In this document: positions 37,164 through 45,965 of the stretch, in pieces
Layout: every line of letters begins with the position of its first letter
Position numbering within the stretch: position 1 is the first letter of the stretch
DNA from: Segatella hominis
GTDB lineage: Bacteria; Bacteroidota; Bacteroidia; Bacteroidales; Bacteroidaceae
NCBI RefSeq assembly: GCF_004535825.1
Contig: NZ_SGVY01000002.1
Coordinates: 62,001-126,000 of the forward strand
Direction: 5' to 3'
Length of the DNA: 64,000 nucleotides
Notes under the pieces: model-generated
Database searches by the model: none
What the model saw: the letters and a program-made list of their open reading frames with translations, nothing else
Told to the model about the DNA's origin: nothing
Translations under genes and position numbers: made by a program

Positions 37164-37171
37164 TAATTTTG
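37164..37171 (+). promoter_or_regulatory. -7 element of feoAB
   Basis: TAATTTTG fits TAnnTTTG; it lies about 75 bp before the ATG at 37246 and so rules out an upstream in-frame ATG at 37087. Confidence 0.55.
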
Positions 37172-37245
37172 CAGTTGAAAAAAAAAAAGAGCTGGCAATA
37201 AAGCCAGTTTCTATAGAATATAAGGTTAATTCAAGGAAAGATACG

Positions 37246-39777
37246 ATGAAATTATCAGAACTCAAAACAGGAGAAAGTGGCGTCATCGTCAAAGTATCCG
37301 GTCACGGTGGCTTCCGTAAGAGAGTCATCGAGATGGGTTTTATCAAAGGCAAAAAAGTGGATGTACTCCTCAATGCTCCACTGCAAGATCCTGTGAAATA
37401 CAAAATCATGGGCTATGAGGTATCACTCAGACATAGTGAGGCTGACCACATAGAAGTAGTTTCTATTGACGAGGCAAAAAACAATAAAGAACTGAATCAT
37501 GCAGATGCAGAAGATAGACAGCAAGTAATTGACTCACAAACTATCAATACAAACGATAGCGACGAAAATGCGCTGGGCGACAAGATGCTCGTGGCAGAAA
37601 GAAAAAATTCTGCAGAAAACGAGGCTTTGGCAGAACAGGAAGCCGAGCGTTTGCATCATGTCATCAACGTTGCTTTAGTGGGAAATCCAAACTGTGGTAA
37701 AACCTCCCTCTTCAACTTTGCATCGGGTGCTCACGAACGTGTGGGCAACTATAGTGGTGTAACCGTAGATGCCAAGGTAGGTGAAGCCGATTTTAACGGT
37801 TATCACTTTAATCTTGTTGATTTACCAGGCACCTACTCTCTTTCTGCTTATTCACCAGAAGAACTTTATGTGCGCAAGCAACTCATCGAGCATACGCCGG
37901 ATATCGTCATCAACGTTATTGATACCAGCAATCTGGAGCGCAACCTCTATCTCACCACCCAGTTGATAGACATGCACATCCGCATGGTCTGCGCCCTCAA
38001 CATGTTTGATGAAACCGAGAAGCGTGGCGATAACATCGACTACGACAAACTGGGCGAACTCTTCGGTATCTCGATGATACCTACCGTCTTTACCAATGGT
38101 CGAGGCGTGGATAAACTCTTCGAGACCATCATCGAACTTTACGAAGGCAAGGAAGATTCCAACGCTCACTATCGCCATATCCACATAAACCACGGACATG
38201 AGATAGAGCACGGCATCGAACATATCCAGAAGTATCTGAAGGTAGATGATTCCATCCGCCAGCGCTACTCCACCCGTTACCTCTCCATCAAGTTGCTGGA
38301 GAATGATAAGCACGCCGAGGAATACGTAAGTCATCTGAAATCTGCCAAGGAAATCTTCGCAGCCCGCGATGAGGCAGCCAAGCGTGTGAAGGAAGAGACT
38401 CTGGAAGATAGCGAAACCGCCATCATGGATGCCAAATACGGTTTTATTCATGGAGCATTGCAGGAAGCAGGCTATGAACCTGGCAAAGCAAAGGATACCT
38501 ATCAGGTAACCCATCTCATCGACAGAATCCTGACCAATAAATATGTAGGCTTCCCTATCTTCATCCTGCTGCTGTTCATCATGTTCTCAGCCACCTTCGT
38601 ACTGGGCGAGATTCCTAAGGGATGGATTGAGGACGGCGTAGCATGGCTGGGCGAATTCATCAGTACCACGATGCCGGACGGACCGGTGAAGGACATGCTG
38701 GTAGATGGTGTGATTGGTGGTGTAGGTGCGGTCATCGTGTTCCTGCCACAGATTCTGATTTTGTATTTCTTCATCTCATACATGGAGGATTCGGGATATA
38801 TGGCTCGTGCCGCCTTCATCATGGATAAACTGATGCACAAGATGGGCCTGCATGGCAAATCATTCATTCCGCTGATTATGGGATTCGGATGTAACGTGCC
38901 TGCCGTGATGGCAACGAGAACCATCGAGAGTCACCGTTCCCGTCTGATAACGATGCTGATTTTGCCATTGATGAGTTGTTCGGCTCGTCTGCCAATCTAC
39001 ATCATGGTTATCGGAACATTCTTTGCCATCCAATACCGTTCGCTCATCATGGTATCGCTCTATCTCATCGGCATCTTCCTTGCCGTGATATTGAGCCGCA
39101 TCTTTGCCAGTTTCGTGGTGAAGGGCGAAGATACTCCATTCGTAATGGAGCTGCCTCCTTACCGCTTCCCTACCTGGAAGGCAATAGGCCGACATACCTG
39201 GGAGAAGGGTAAGCAGTACCTGAAGAAGATGGGTGGTATCATCCTTGTGGCAAGTATCATCGTATGGGCGTTAGGCTACTTCCCTCACAATGAGGAGCTT
39301 GATACCCAGGCACAACAGGAGCAGAGCTATATCGGCAGAATCGGTAAGACCATCGAGCCAATCTTTACCCCACAGGGTTTCGACTGGAAGTTAGATGTGG
39401 GTCTGGTTTCCGGTGTAGGTGCCAAGGAGATTGTAGCCTCAACGATGGGTGTGCTCTACAGCAACAACGACAGTTTCTCTGACGACCAGGATTACAACGA
39501 TGAAGACGGAAAATACGAGGTTTTGAAGAAGCAGATGACTTCTGACCTGAAGAAGACCTACGGTTACAGCGATGCCGAGGCTGCATCCAAGGCTACGCTT
39601 ACCGCCTATTGCTTCCTCCTCTTCGTATTACTCTACTTCCCTTGCATCGCCACTATCGCCGCCATCAAGGGCGAGACGGGCAGTTGGAAATGGGCAGGCT
39701 TTGCCGCTGGCTACACCACGCTATTGGCATGGGTAGTATCAGCCTTAGTCTTCCAGATAGGAAATTTATTTATATAA
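37246..39777 (+). CDS. feoB: Ferrous iron transporter, FeoA-FeoB fusion
   Basis: An 843-residue protein. Residues 1-75 are a FeoA-type SH3 domain (MKLSELKTGESGVIVKV, IEMGFIKGKKVDVLLNAP). After a charged linker comes the FeoB GTPase (G1 GNPNCGKT at 146-153, DLPGTYSLSAYSPEE, NMFDE) and then a large membrane region with the FeoB gates (GFGCNVPAVMATRTI, VSGVGAKEIVAST). It imports Fe2+ across the inner membrane, driven or gated by GTP. The fusion is common in Bacteroidetes. No Fur-type box was recognised. Confidence 0.96.
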   Translation: MKLSELKTGESGVIVKVSGHGGFRKRVIEMGFIKGKKVDVLLNAPLQDPVKYKIMGYEVSLRHSEADHIEVVSIDEAKNNKELNHADAEDRQQVIDSQTINTNDSDENALGDKMLVAERKNSAENEALAEQEAERLHHVINVALVGNPNCGKTSLFNFASGAHERVGNYSGVTVDAKVGEADFNGYHFNLVDLPGTYSLSAYSPEELYVRKQLIEHTPDIVINVIDTSNLERNLYLTTQLIDMHIRMVCALNMFDETEKRGDNIDYDKLGELFGISMIPTVFTNGRGVDKLFETIIELYEGKEDSNAHYRHIHINHGHEIEHGIEHIQKYLKVDDSIRQRYSTRYLSIKLLENDKHAEEYVSHLKSAKEIFAARDEAAKRVKEETLEDSETAIMDAKYGFIHGALQEAGYEPGKAKDTYQVTHLIDRILTNKYVGFPIFILLLFIMFSATFVLGEIPKGWIEDGVAWLGEFISTTMPDGPVKDMLVDGVIGGVGAVIVFLPQILILYFFISYMEDSGYMARAAFIMDKLMHKMGLHGKSFIPLIMGFGCNVPAVMATRTIESHRSRLITMLILPLMSCSARLPIYIMVIGTFFAIQYRSLIMVSLYLIGIFLAVILSRIFASFVVKGEDTPFVMELPPYRFPTWKAIGRHTWEKGKQYLKKMGGIILVASIIVWALGYFPHNEELDTQAQQEQSYIGRIGKTIEPIFTPQGFDWKLDVGLVSGVGAKEIVASTMGVLYSNNDSFSDDQDYNDEDGKYEVLKKQMTSDLKKTYGYSDAEAASKATLTAYCFLLFVLLYFPCIATIAAIKGETGSWKWAGFAAGYTTLLAWVVSALVFQIGNLFI

Positions 39778-39808
39778 AATAAAAACATAAACCCCTGCCC
39801 CAAAAACT

Positions 39809-39874
39809 GCGTGCCGACGTATGAAATTATGCGTGGGCACGCAGGAATTTTTGCATGGGCACGCAAAAATAAAA
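39809..39874. repeat. 22-bp tandem repeat, three units
   Basis: Units start at 39809, 39831 and 39853, each exactly 22 bp. They begin gcgtgccgac, gcgtgggcacgc and gcatgggcacgc; the core GCGTGGGCACGC is a palindrome. Unit 1 pairs with unit 2 to give a larger hairpin (39807-39815 with 39836-39844). The array lies between feoAB and its terminator. Confidence 0.75.
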
Positions 39875-39914
39875 GCCCTTAGACCTCGCTTTTGAAGTTT
39901 AAGGGCTTTTTTCA
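39871..39914. terminator. Bidirectional terminator between feoAB and the MFS gene
   Basis: The stem aaaagccctta / taagggctttt with T tracts in both directions. Confidence 0.8.
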
Positions 39915-40072
39915 TCTGTATCACCACAAAATTACAAATAATTTATTACATTTTTCTCTGAATATCTACACATACTTATGTAACAAGAAGCGCAGCTGTT
40001 TTTGCAACCTTTTCTAAATAGTTCATTTTAATTGTCATCATGTCAATAAGAGTATTTTTTGATGGTACAAAA

Positions 40073-41227
40073 TTAAATGGATATTCTCTTTCCAACCTTT
40101 GCGGCAAAAAAAGCAATCATCAAACCTAAACAGGCGGCAATACTGATGGCGATACGAAGTCCGGTAGCCTCTGCAAGCCATCCGATAACCGGTGGTCCTA
40201 CCAGGAAACCGAAGAAGCTGATGCTCGAAACTATGGTGATGGCAATGCTGGCCTTGATAGTTCCCAACTTTCCCGCAATACTGTAGCAAATAGGCACCGA
40301 TGAAGAGATGCCGAAACCTACCAGCAGGAAACCCAAGGTGGCAGGAATGAGATAAGGCAAAGCAGCAGCCAGCCACAAACCGCCCAATATCAAACCACCA
40401 CAAACCTTCAATACCCTGGCTGGTCCATATTTCGTAACAAAACCATCAGCAAGAAATCTACCCAGAGTCATCGCTCCCATACCAGCCACATAACCTGCAC
40501 GGATAAAAGCCTCATCGGGTTTCACCACTGATGAGAAATATACACTACTCCAATCATAAACAGTACCTTCACAGAACATGCCGGCAAATCCCATTAATCC
40601 TAAGAGGAACAGAATCGGGTCGATAGTCTTGAACGAGAACTTCGGAACATCTTCCTCTTCTGCCTTTGCTGTTGCATCATCTATCAGATATCTGAATCCG
40701 ATAGTTATAATGAGAAGACTCATCACCAAAACCGTTCCGAAATGCACCTCTATCGGAAGTAGGGTATTCGCAAAGACTGCACCTATGATACCGCCCGAAA
40801 ATCCACCCAAACTCCACAAGCCATGAAACGACGACATAATGTTGCGACCGTACATCTTCTCTACCAGACATGCCTGCGTATTGGTGGCGATGTTCATCAG
40901 ATTCGCCATCATTCCGAAAGCTACGAGTGAGAGAATGAGTTGGAAAACTGTACTGCTACTTCCGATAGAAAAAAGAACGAGAACATAAATTATTTCTGCA
41001 AGAAGTATCATCTTCTTGCTTCCGAATTTACTGACCAAGACACCCGAAAAAGCCATCATCAGGAGTTGACCGATAGGAATGGCAAAGAGCACAGAACCTA
41101 ACTGACCATTCGTGAGATGCAGCATCTGCTTCACATCCGGAATACGACTCGCCCAACTGGCAAAAACTACACCTGGTACAAAATAATAAGCCGCAACGGC
41201 TATACGCTTACGCAACAAATCACTCAT
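40073..41227 (-). CDS. MFS transporter (YbjJ-like)
   Basis: A 384-residue protein with about twelve membrane segments and MFS motifs (LVSKFGSKKM between segments 2 and 3, GRFLADGFVTKYGPARV in the second half). It opens with RKRIAVAAYYFVPGVVFASWASRIPDVK, typical of the YbjJ-like MFS group. The substrate is unknown. The start at 41227 fits relatives; an in-frame ATG at 41248 would add seven residues. It is divergent from the SGNH hydrolase gene. Confidence 0.85.
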   Translation of the reverse strand: MSDLLRKRIAVAAYYFVPGVVFASWASRIPDVKQMLHLTNGQLGSVLFAIPIGQLLMMAFSGVLVSKFGSKKMILLAEIIYVLVLFSIGSSSTVFQLILSLVAFGMMANLMNIATNTQACLVEKMYGRNIMSSFHGLWSLGGFSGGIIGAVFANTLLPIEVHFGTVLVMSLLIITIGFRYLIDDATAKAEEEDVPKFSFKTIDPILFLLGLMGFAGMFCEGTVYDWSSVYFSSVVKPDEAFIRAGYVAGMGAMTLGRFLADGFVTKYGPARVLKVCGGLILGGLWLAAALPYLIPATLGFLLVGFGISSSVPICYSIAGKLGTIKASIAITIVSSISFFGFLVGPPVIGWLAEATGLRIAISIAACLGLMIAFFAAKVGKRISI

Positions 41228-41358
41228 TTTTTTCAAAGCTACAGTCATCCTTGTATTTACCTTAATATATATGATATCAAAATTTCAATAATATGGGAGA
41301 AAAATCGGTATGAACTCTTATCTTCTATGTAAAACCTACAATCCTCCAAAAGCGAGTG

Positions 41359-41366
41359 CAAAATTA
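41359..41366 (-). promoter_or_regulatory. -7 element of the MFS gene
   Basis: TAATTTTG on the minus strand, giving a leader of about 130 nt. Confidence 0.55.
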
Positions 41367-41430
41367 CGAAAAAAGAAGAAATAAAACGATATTTAAACGA
41401 AAAAGATTCTAAGTTATGAAATATTTAATG

Positions 41431-41438
41431 TACCTTTG
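41431..41438 (+). promoter_or_regulatory. -7 element of the SGNH hydrolase gene
   Basis: TACCTTTG lies 31 bp before the ATG at 41470 and excludes the earlier in-frame ATG at 41416 as start. Confidence 0.6.
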
Positions 41439-41469
41439 CCTAAAAGAATTGAAAATAAACAAACTAACA

Positions 41470-42327
41470 ATGAAAAGACAAATGATTATCACTCTGGCAC
41501 TTGCCCTTACGATGACAATGCCAACATTCGCCCAAAAGGCGATGACCAAGAAAGAAATTGCTGAAAAAGAAAAAGCATTCAAGAATCTCCAGAATCCATG
41601 GAAAGGAAAGAAAGTTGCTTACTTTGGCGATTCTATCACCGACCCTAATATCAAGGCATCAAAGGTAAAATACTGGGGATTTCTTGAAGAATGGCTTGGC
41701 ATTACTCCCTATGTATATGGCGTGAGTGGCAGACAATGGAATGATATTCCCCGCCAGGCGGACAAACTCAAGAAAGAACATGGTGATAATTTCGATGCAA
41801 TCCTCATTTTTATGGGTACCAACGATTACAATAATGGTGTGCCTATCGGAGACTGGTACACAGAGACATTCGACAGCGTGAGAGTTGCCCGCCACAAACC
41901 AAGTGAAATGGTACTGCGTCGTCACCGGCACTTTGCCATGGACAAGAATACGCTCAAAGGGCGTATCAACATTGCCATGTCAAAACTGAAGCAGATGTAC
42001 CCTACCAAGCAAATCGTGGTGATGACACCAGTACATCGTGCTTACTTTGCATCTAGCGACAAGAACATTCAGCCAGATGAAATGTACGAAAATGCACGTG
42101 GTCTCTTCTTCGATGAATATGTGAAGGCGATTAAGGAAGTAGGCAATGTCTGGGCTGTACCAGTCATCGATCTCAACTCCCTTTCAGGTCTCTTCCCTAT
42201 TTACGATGCTGGTGCCCAGATGTTCAACAAAATGGATACAGATCGCCTTCATCCAAACGATGCCGGTCATGCTCGTATGGCAAAGACCGTCATGCAACAG
42301 CTCTCTGCATTGCCTTGCAACTTCTAA
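41470..42327 (+). CDS. Secreted SGNH/GDSL hydrolase
   Basis: A 285-residue protein with a signal peptide (ending TFAQ at residue 22). Block I is FGDSIT (nucleophile Ser 55), block III is GTNDYNNG, and the catalytic Asp-His pair is in LHPNDAGH near the C-terminus. Such enzymes remove acyl groups from sugars or lipids; here a periplasmic or secreted esterase acting on glycan acetyl groups is plausible. No sugar-use genes flank it, so the substrate is open. Confidence 0.88.
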   Translation: MKRQMIITLALALTMTMPTFAQKAMTKKEIAEKEKAFKNLQNPWKGKKVAYFGDSITDPNIKASKVKYWGFLEEWLGITPYVYGVSGRQWNDIPRQADKLKKEHGDNFDAILIFMGTNDYNNGVPIGDWYTETFDSVRVARHKPSEMVLRRHRHFAMDKNTLKGRINIAMSKLKQMYPTKQIVVMTPVHRAYFASSDKNIQPDEMYENARGLFFDEYVKAIKEVGNVWAVPVIDLNSLSGLFPIYDAGAQMFNKMDTDRLHPNDAGHARMAKTVMQQLSALPCNF

Positions 42328-42705
42328 AAGGCTCTATCTTATGCCGCCACTTGGCAATAAAATAAAAAAAAACCTCAAGTCCGCGACCTATGGGGTAACG
42401 GATTTGAGGATAAAATCATTGAAAATTTGAAAAGCGAAACGATAAAAGCCCTTCACCCTTCACCCGTCAAGCATAAGTACCTGATATATAAATAGTTATA
42501 GACGCAATAACATAAAAGCACCCTTCACCACCCTTCACCTCCCTTCATCTTAAGCTAAAATTGATCGTCTATTAAGACTAAGATTAATCGTCTATTAAGA
42601 CTAAGAGAGGGAAGCTGTGTCATAAGTCTATGATGCAATTTTATATCCGTGAAAATCCGTGAATAATTTGTAGAGCAAGAATGTTCCGTTAAGTCTGCGT
42701 AATCC
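42328..42705. other. Repeat-rich stretch left of the IS66 element
   Basis: No gene seen. It holds a hairpin (cctcaagtccg 42373-42383 with cggatttgagg 42399-42409, T-rich on the minus strand), two clusters of TTCACCC (42449-42465 and 42519-42549) and a 23-bp tandem repeat (42564-42608). The last 100 bp before the element show no feature. Confidence 0.5.
42564..42608. repeat. 23-bp tandem repeat, two units
   Basis: Units start at 42564 and 42587 and share atcgtctattaagactaaga. Each contains the dyad GTCT-ATTA-AGAC. Confidence 0.8.
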
Positions 42706-42729
42706 GTAAGCGGCTCCGCGTTTATACCA

Positions 42730-42759
42730 TTGTAGCTTTCTCGTTTGTTCGTACCTTTG
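42730..42759 (+). promoter_or_regulatory. Promoter of the IS66 accessory genes
   Basis: TTG at 42730-42732, a 19-bp spacer and TACCTTTG at 42752-42759. Confidence 0.65.
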
Positions 42760-42786
42760 CACCATAATTTTTTAATCGCATGAATT

Positions 42787-43197
42787 ATGACAACAAACGA
42801 ACGTTTTGAGAAGGCTTGGAATTCCTTCTTAATCTATTTGAATCGAAATCCAAAGGCTCATCTGACTCCTTTCTTGAAGGAAAGGCATGTAAATCACCGC
42901 ACCATGCAAAATTGGATGTCCGAGAAGGGATATTCTGTCCTGCGTGCCAAGCATGAAATCCGTGAAGTTCAGGAGGCAGCCCGTAAGGAAAGAGCAGAAG
43001 CCTCTACTGCAAATACCGGCGTGATGTTCGTGCCTATGGAGTCTCCAACTATAGATCTTCCTATGGAGGATCTTCTTCAAGGCATAAACATAACCTTTCC
43101 CAATGGAACCGTTGTGTCGATCAAAAAAGGATGCGCCAAGTCTGTTATGGCGTTAATGAAACTTTATGAGAAGGAGGATGCGGTATGTTTGGATTAA
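42787..43197 (+). CDS. tnpA: IS66 TnpA-like accessory protein
   Basis: A 136-residue protein in the first position of the element. Its N-terminal half is helix-turn-helix-like (HVNHRTMQNWMSEKGYS); the C-terminal part (NITFPNGTVVSIKKG) resembles the ends of TnpA proteins of the family. It is needed, with TnpB, for full transposition in studied IS66 members. It overlaps tnpB by 13 bp, so the two are probably translationally coupled. Confidence 0.8.
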   Translation: MTTNERFEKAWNSFLIYLNRNPKAHLTPFLKERHVNHRTMQNWMSEKGYSVLRAKHEIREVQEAARKERAEASTANTGVMFVPMESPTIDLPMEDLLQGINITFPNGTVVSIKKGCAKSVMALMKLYEKEDAVCLD

Positions 43198-43532
43198 ATG
43201 AGAACACCCAATACTATGTCTGCCAGCGATACGTTCGAATGAACACGGGTATTAATGGCTTGTATCAGATAGTAAGGACGGAGATGGAGCTGCCACCACT
43301 TGGCGGTGCTGTCTTCATCTTCTTCTCCAAGAATCGCCAGCAGGTTAAACTGCTAAAATGGGACGGCGATGGTTTCTTGCTATATCACAAGCGACTGGAA
43401 CGAGGAACCTTTGAATTGCCATTCTTTGACCCTAAGAACAAGCAATGCAAAATGCCGCACAAGACTCTGTCTGCCATCATGAGCGGAATTTGCCTTAAAA
43501 GTATGAGATTTAGAAAGAGGCTTAACTTATAG
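43185..43532 (+). CDS. tnpB: IS66 TnpB (Orf2)
   Basis: A 115-residue protein of the IS66 Orf2 family: near the C-terminal half it has GGAVFIFFSKNRQQVKLLKW, GDGFLLYHKRLERGTF, both typical. Its role in transposition is accessory and not understood. It overlaps the gene before it; a 100-bp gap with a promoter separates it from tnpC. Confidence 0.9.
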   Translation: MFGLNENTQYYVCQRYVRMNTGINGLYQIVRTEMELPPLGGAVFIFFSKNRQQVKLLKWDGDGFLLYHKRLERGTFELPFFDPKNKQCKMPHKTLSAIMSGICLKSMRFRKRLNL

Positions 43533-43598
43533 CAGTATTATAATGCCAATAACGTGCTGTATATCAATAAAATAGATAAAATTAATATCCAATAATAC

Positions 43599-43629
43599 TT
43601 GCATGTCTCAATATTTTTTCGTACCTTTG
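43599..43629 (+). promoter_or_regulatory. tnpC promoter inside IS66
   Basis: TTG at 43599-43601, a 20-bp spacer and TACCTTTG at 43622-43629. The ATG follows after 4 nt, so the tnpC transcript is probably leaderless. Confidence 0.7.
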
Positions 43630-43633
43630 CACT

Positions 43634-45193
43634 ATGACAAAGGACGAAATCATAGTACTTTTGAAGGAGCAACTTCAGCTTGCTAACGATACTGTGAGTT
43701 CGCTGACCATACAGGTCGGTGAACTCATTGAACGTATAAAGTCATTAGAAGAGCAACTCGTCCAGAAAGGAATCGCCATAGACAAAGCGAATCGCCAGAA
43801 CAGGGCGCTCGGCAAGCTCGTTTCCGGCAAAAAGTCCGAACGTCAGGAGAAGTGTCTGCAAGACTCAATGACTCAGGAAGAATTTGACAGGAAGAAAAAA
43901 GAGCAGGCGGAAAAGAGAAAGGAGCGCAAAAACAATGGGGCCAAGCGTGACATGCATTATGAGATGGAGGAGAAACATGTTACGGTTAATCCAGACATGG
44001 ATGCGGAACTTTTGAAGACGCTGCGCATCTATGGCACCCGCACCTGTGTGCGTTACAGCATGGAGCCCATCAAGTTCATCAAGACCGTATATCACATCAA
44101 CACTTATACGGATGGAAATGTCCTGTATCCAGGAAAGACCCCATCAGCATTGCTGCTAAACTCATCCTATACATCTTCTTTTGCAGCAGGTCTACTGCAG
44201 TTGCGGTATATCTATTCCATGCCGGTGGAGCGAATCGTCAAATACTTTGCCGACAGTGGGTTCACACTAAGGAAAGCCACGGCAAACAAGCTGATTGCCA
44301 GAAGCGCAGACGTACTGGAAAATATCTATAGAGCCATCTGCCAAAAGGTGTTACAGCAGGATTATGTTACGGCAGATGAAACTTATCATAAAGTACTGCT
44401 GACGAGGGTAAAGCCTACAGACAATGGCTCGAAGAAAGGTTACCTGTGGGCGGTAAGCGCACCTAAACTGGGACTTGTGTTCTTCGTATATGAGGATGGA
44501 TCACGTTCTGAGCAGATCATACTTGATGTGTTCTCGGATTATAAAGGTACAGTACAGAGTGATGCATATGCTCCTTACCGGAAGCTGGAGTCGGATGCTT
44601 ATCCGGACATTATGAGAATTGCCTGTCTGCAGCATGTCAAGAGAAACTTCATCGACTGTGGCAAGAACGACAAGGATGCACAGGAAGTAGCAGGCATCAT
44701 CAACAGATTTTATCAAGAAGACAAAAAGCATAAGGTTGGCGTAAATGGATGGACAATAGAGAAACATCTGGCTTATCGGCAATCATACGCACCGGACATT
44801 TTGCAGGATTTATTAGAGAAACTGGAGGAATTATCTTCCAGGAAGGATTTGCTGCCCAAATCGCCCTTGGCGCAAGCCGTCGGCTATGCCCTTAACGAGT
44901 ATAATGCCATTTGTGACATTTTTAAAAGAGGTGATACTGCTCTCGACAACAATTATATTGAGAGAATCCAGAGGTACATATCGCTGTCGAGAAGAAACTC
45001 ATTATTCTTTGGTTCGCACGAAGGGGCAAGACGAGGAGCTATCCTATATTCTATCGCCATCTCATGCAAAATGAATGGCATTAATCTGTTCGAATACATT
45101 AGCGATGTCATAGAAAAGACCGTAGAATGGCAACCAAATACTCCATTGGAAAAATACAGAGACTTGCTTCCTGACAGATGGAAAAAGCAGTAA
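43634..45193 (+). CDS. tnpC: IS66 transposase TnpC (DDE type)
   Basis: A 519-residue transposase. The N-terminal coiled coil (about residues 1-70) is followed by a DDE core: VTADETYH (first Asp), VQSDAYAPY (second Asp), and the conserved C-terminal block NNYIERIQRYISLSRRNSLF, FFGSHEGARRGAILYS. Length and motifs are complete, so the element may be active. It has its own promoter. Confidence 0.95.
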   Translation: MTKDEIIVLLKEQLQLANDTVSSLTIQVGELIERIKSLEEQLVQKGIAIDKANRQNRALGKLVSGKKSERQEKCLQDSMTQEEFDRKKKEQAEKRKERKNNGAKRDMHYEMEEKHVTVNPDMDAELLKTLRIYGTRTCVRYSMEPIKFIKTVYHINTYTDGNVLYPGKTPSALLLNSSYTSSFAAGLLQLRYIYSMPVERIVKYFADSGFTLRKATANKLIARSADVLENIYRAICQKVLQQDYVTADETYHKVLLTRVKPTDNGSKKGYLWAVSAPKLGLVFFVYEDGSRSEQIILDVFSDYKGTVQSDAYAPYRKLESDAYPDIMRIACLQHVKRNFIDCGKNDKDAQEVAGIINRFYQEDKKHKVGVNGWTIEKHLAYRQSYAPDILQDLLEKLEELSSRKDLLPKSPLAQAVGYALNEYNAICDIFKRGDTALDNNYIERIQRYISLSRRNSLFFGSHEGARRGAILYSIAISCKMNGINLFEYISDVIEKTVEWQPNTPLEKYRDLLPDRWKKQ

Positions 45194-45541
45194 CAGCATT
45201 ATTCAATCAGCTATTACTGCTTTTTTCAATTATGCAAGGTATAAACGCGGAGCCGCTTACCGCTAAAAACGGCAAAAAGATGAAGGGTAATGAAGGGTTA
45301 AATCTTACCTTTCACCCCTCAGGCCCCCGTGTTTATCGGCATTCCAGGCAAAAAGGTGAAGGGTGAAGGGTAAAATCACATTCCTGTTTTAGAAAAAAAA
45401 TCCGTTATAAAGATTTTTCCAAATACCTATCACCTGTATCTTTATATAAAACCACTACTAACATTTTCTATAAAAAGGAAATAAGAGAACAGAACATCAA
45501 GCAGATATTCATGTCTCACCAAGTTTGTAAAGTGCCTAAGG

Positions 45542-45585
45542 AAGGGCACTTTTGTGCTGAGGTAAGGGCACTTTTATGCCCCCGA
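45542..45585. repeat. 22-bp tandem repeat, two units
   Basis: Units start at 45542 and 45564 and share aagggcactttt. The AAG...CTT dyad is repeated, and a related taaagtgcctaagg lies just before. Confidence 0.7.
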
Positions 45586-45787
45586 GAATGAGATTATCCC
45601 AGTTTTTATGCAATAAAATTTGGGAGTTACAAAGAAAACTCAAAATTTTGTAACTCGTATTAGGATTTAATTTAAAGAAGGACATAAAGCTGGCTTGAAT
45701 CTTTCTTATCGGATTATCACTCAATCTGGTCTTTAGAAACTATTGCTAATCACTGTTGATTACATACTTAGCTGTAGAGATACTATA

Positions 45788-45810
45788 TTCGGAACCGCTA
45801 TTTCGAAAAC
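45788..45810 (+). repeat. Copy A of a 23-bp element near the ATPase promoter
   Basis: It starts ttcggaaccgctatttcga and matches 45892-45914 at 19 of 23 positions, 104 bp away. Confidence 0.6.
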
Positions 45811-45881
45811 ATCGACAACATTCATACAAACAAAAAAACTTAAATTAGCAAACAAATAGGCTGATATTCAAGCATTTTTAT

Positions 45882-45926
45882 TAACTTTGCATTCGAAACC
45901 GTCATTTCGGAAACGGCGGTTTCGAA
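45882..45926 (+). promoter_or_regulatory. ATPase promoter with overlapping inverted repeat
   Basis: TAACTTTG (45882-45889) is the -7 element. Right after it, ttcgaaaccg (45892-45901) and cggtttcgaa (45917-45926) form a perfect 10-bp inverted repeat across the likely transcription start. This would suit a repressor site or a 5' hairpin; copy B of the 23-bp element lies within it. Confidence 0.55.
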
Positions 45927-45965
45927 AATAACATAAATAAAAAGAAACTATAAAATTATAGAAAT

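Larger units (their letters stand above)
42706..45260 (+). mobile_element. IS66-family insertion sequence, complete
   Basis: Perfect 23-bp terminal inverted repeats: 42706-42728 (starting gtaagcggctccgcg) and 45238-45260 (ending cgcggagccgcttac). They begin with GTAA, as in IS66. Three genes follow the family order: a TnpA-like accessory gene, tnpB and the DDE transposase tnpC, all intact. The 8-bp flanks (cgtaatcc and cgctaaaa) do not match, so no target duplication is seen. The element is 2555 bp, the usual size. Confidence 0.92.
45264..45881. other. Repeat-rich stretch between IS66 and the ATPase gene
   Basis: No gene seen. It holds GGGTGAA-type clusters (45279-45299, 45351-45375) with one opposite copy (45307-45320), the 22-bp tandem repeat at 45542-45585, and one copy of a 23-bp element (45788-45810) repeated by the ATPase promoter. 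The rest (about 45376-45541 and 45586-45787) shows nothing clear. Confidence 0.5.

Noticed and set aside
37087-37245. Longer FeoAB start at 37087
   Set aside because: The extension covers a terminator arm and a -7 element; FeoA homology begins at 37246.
42373-42409. Terminator of the SGNH hydrolase gene
   Set aside because: The T tract lies on the minus strand, where no gene ends; kept only as a hairpin.
42449-42549. CRISPR array in the TTCACCC clusters
   Set aside because: Units are 7-8 bp without unique spacers and there are no cas genes.
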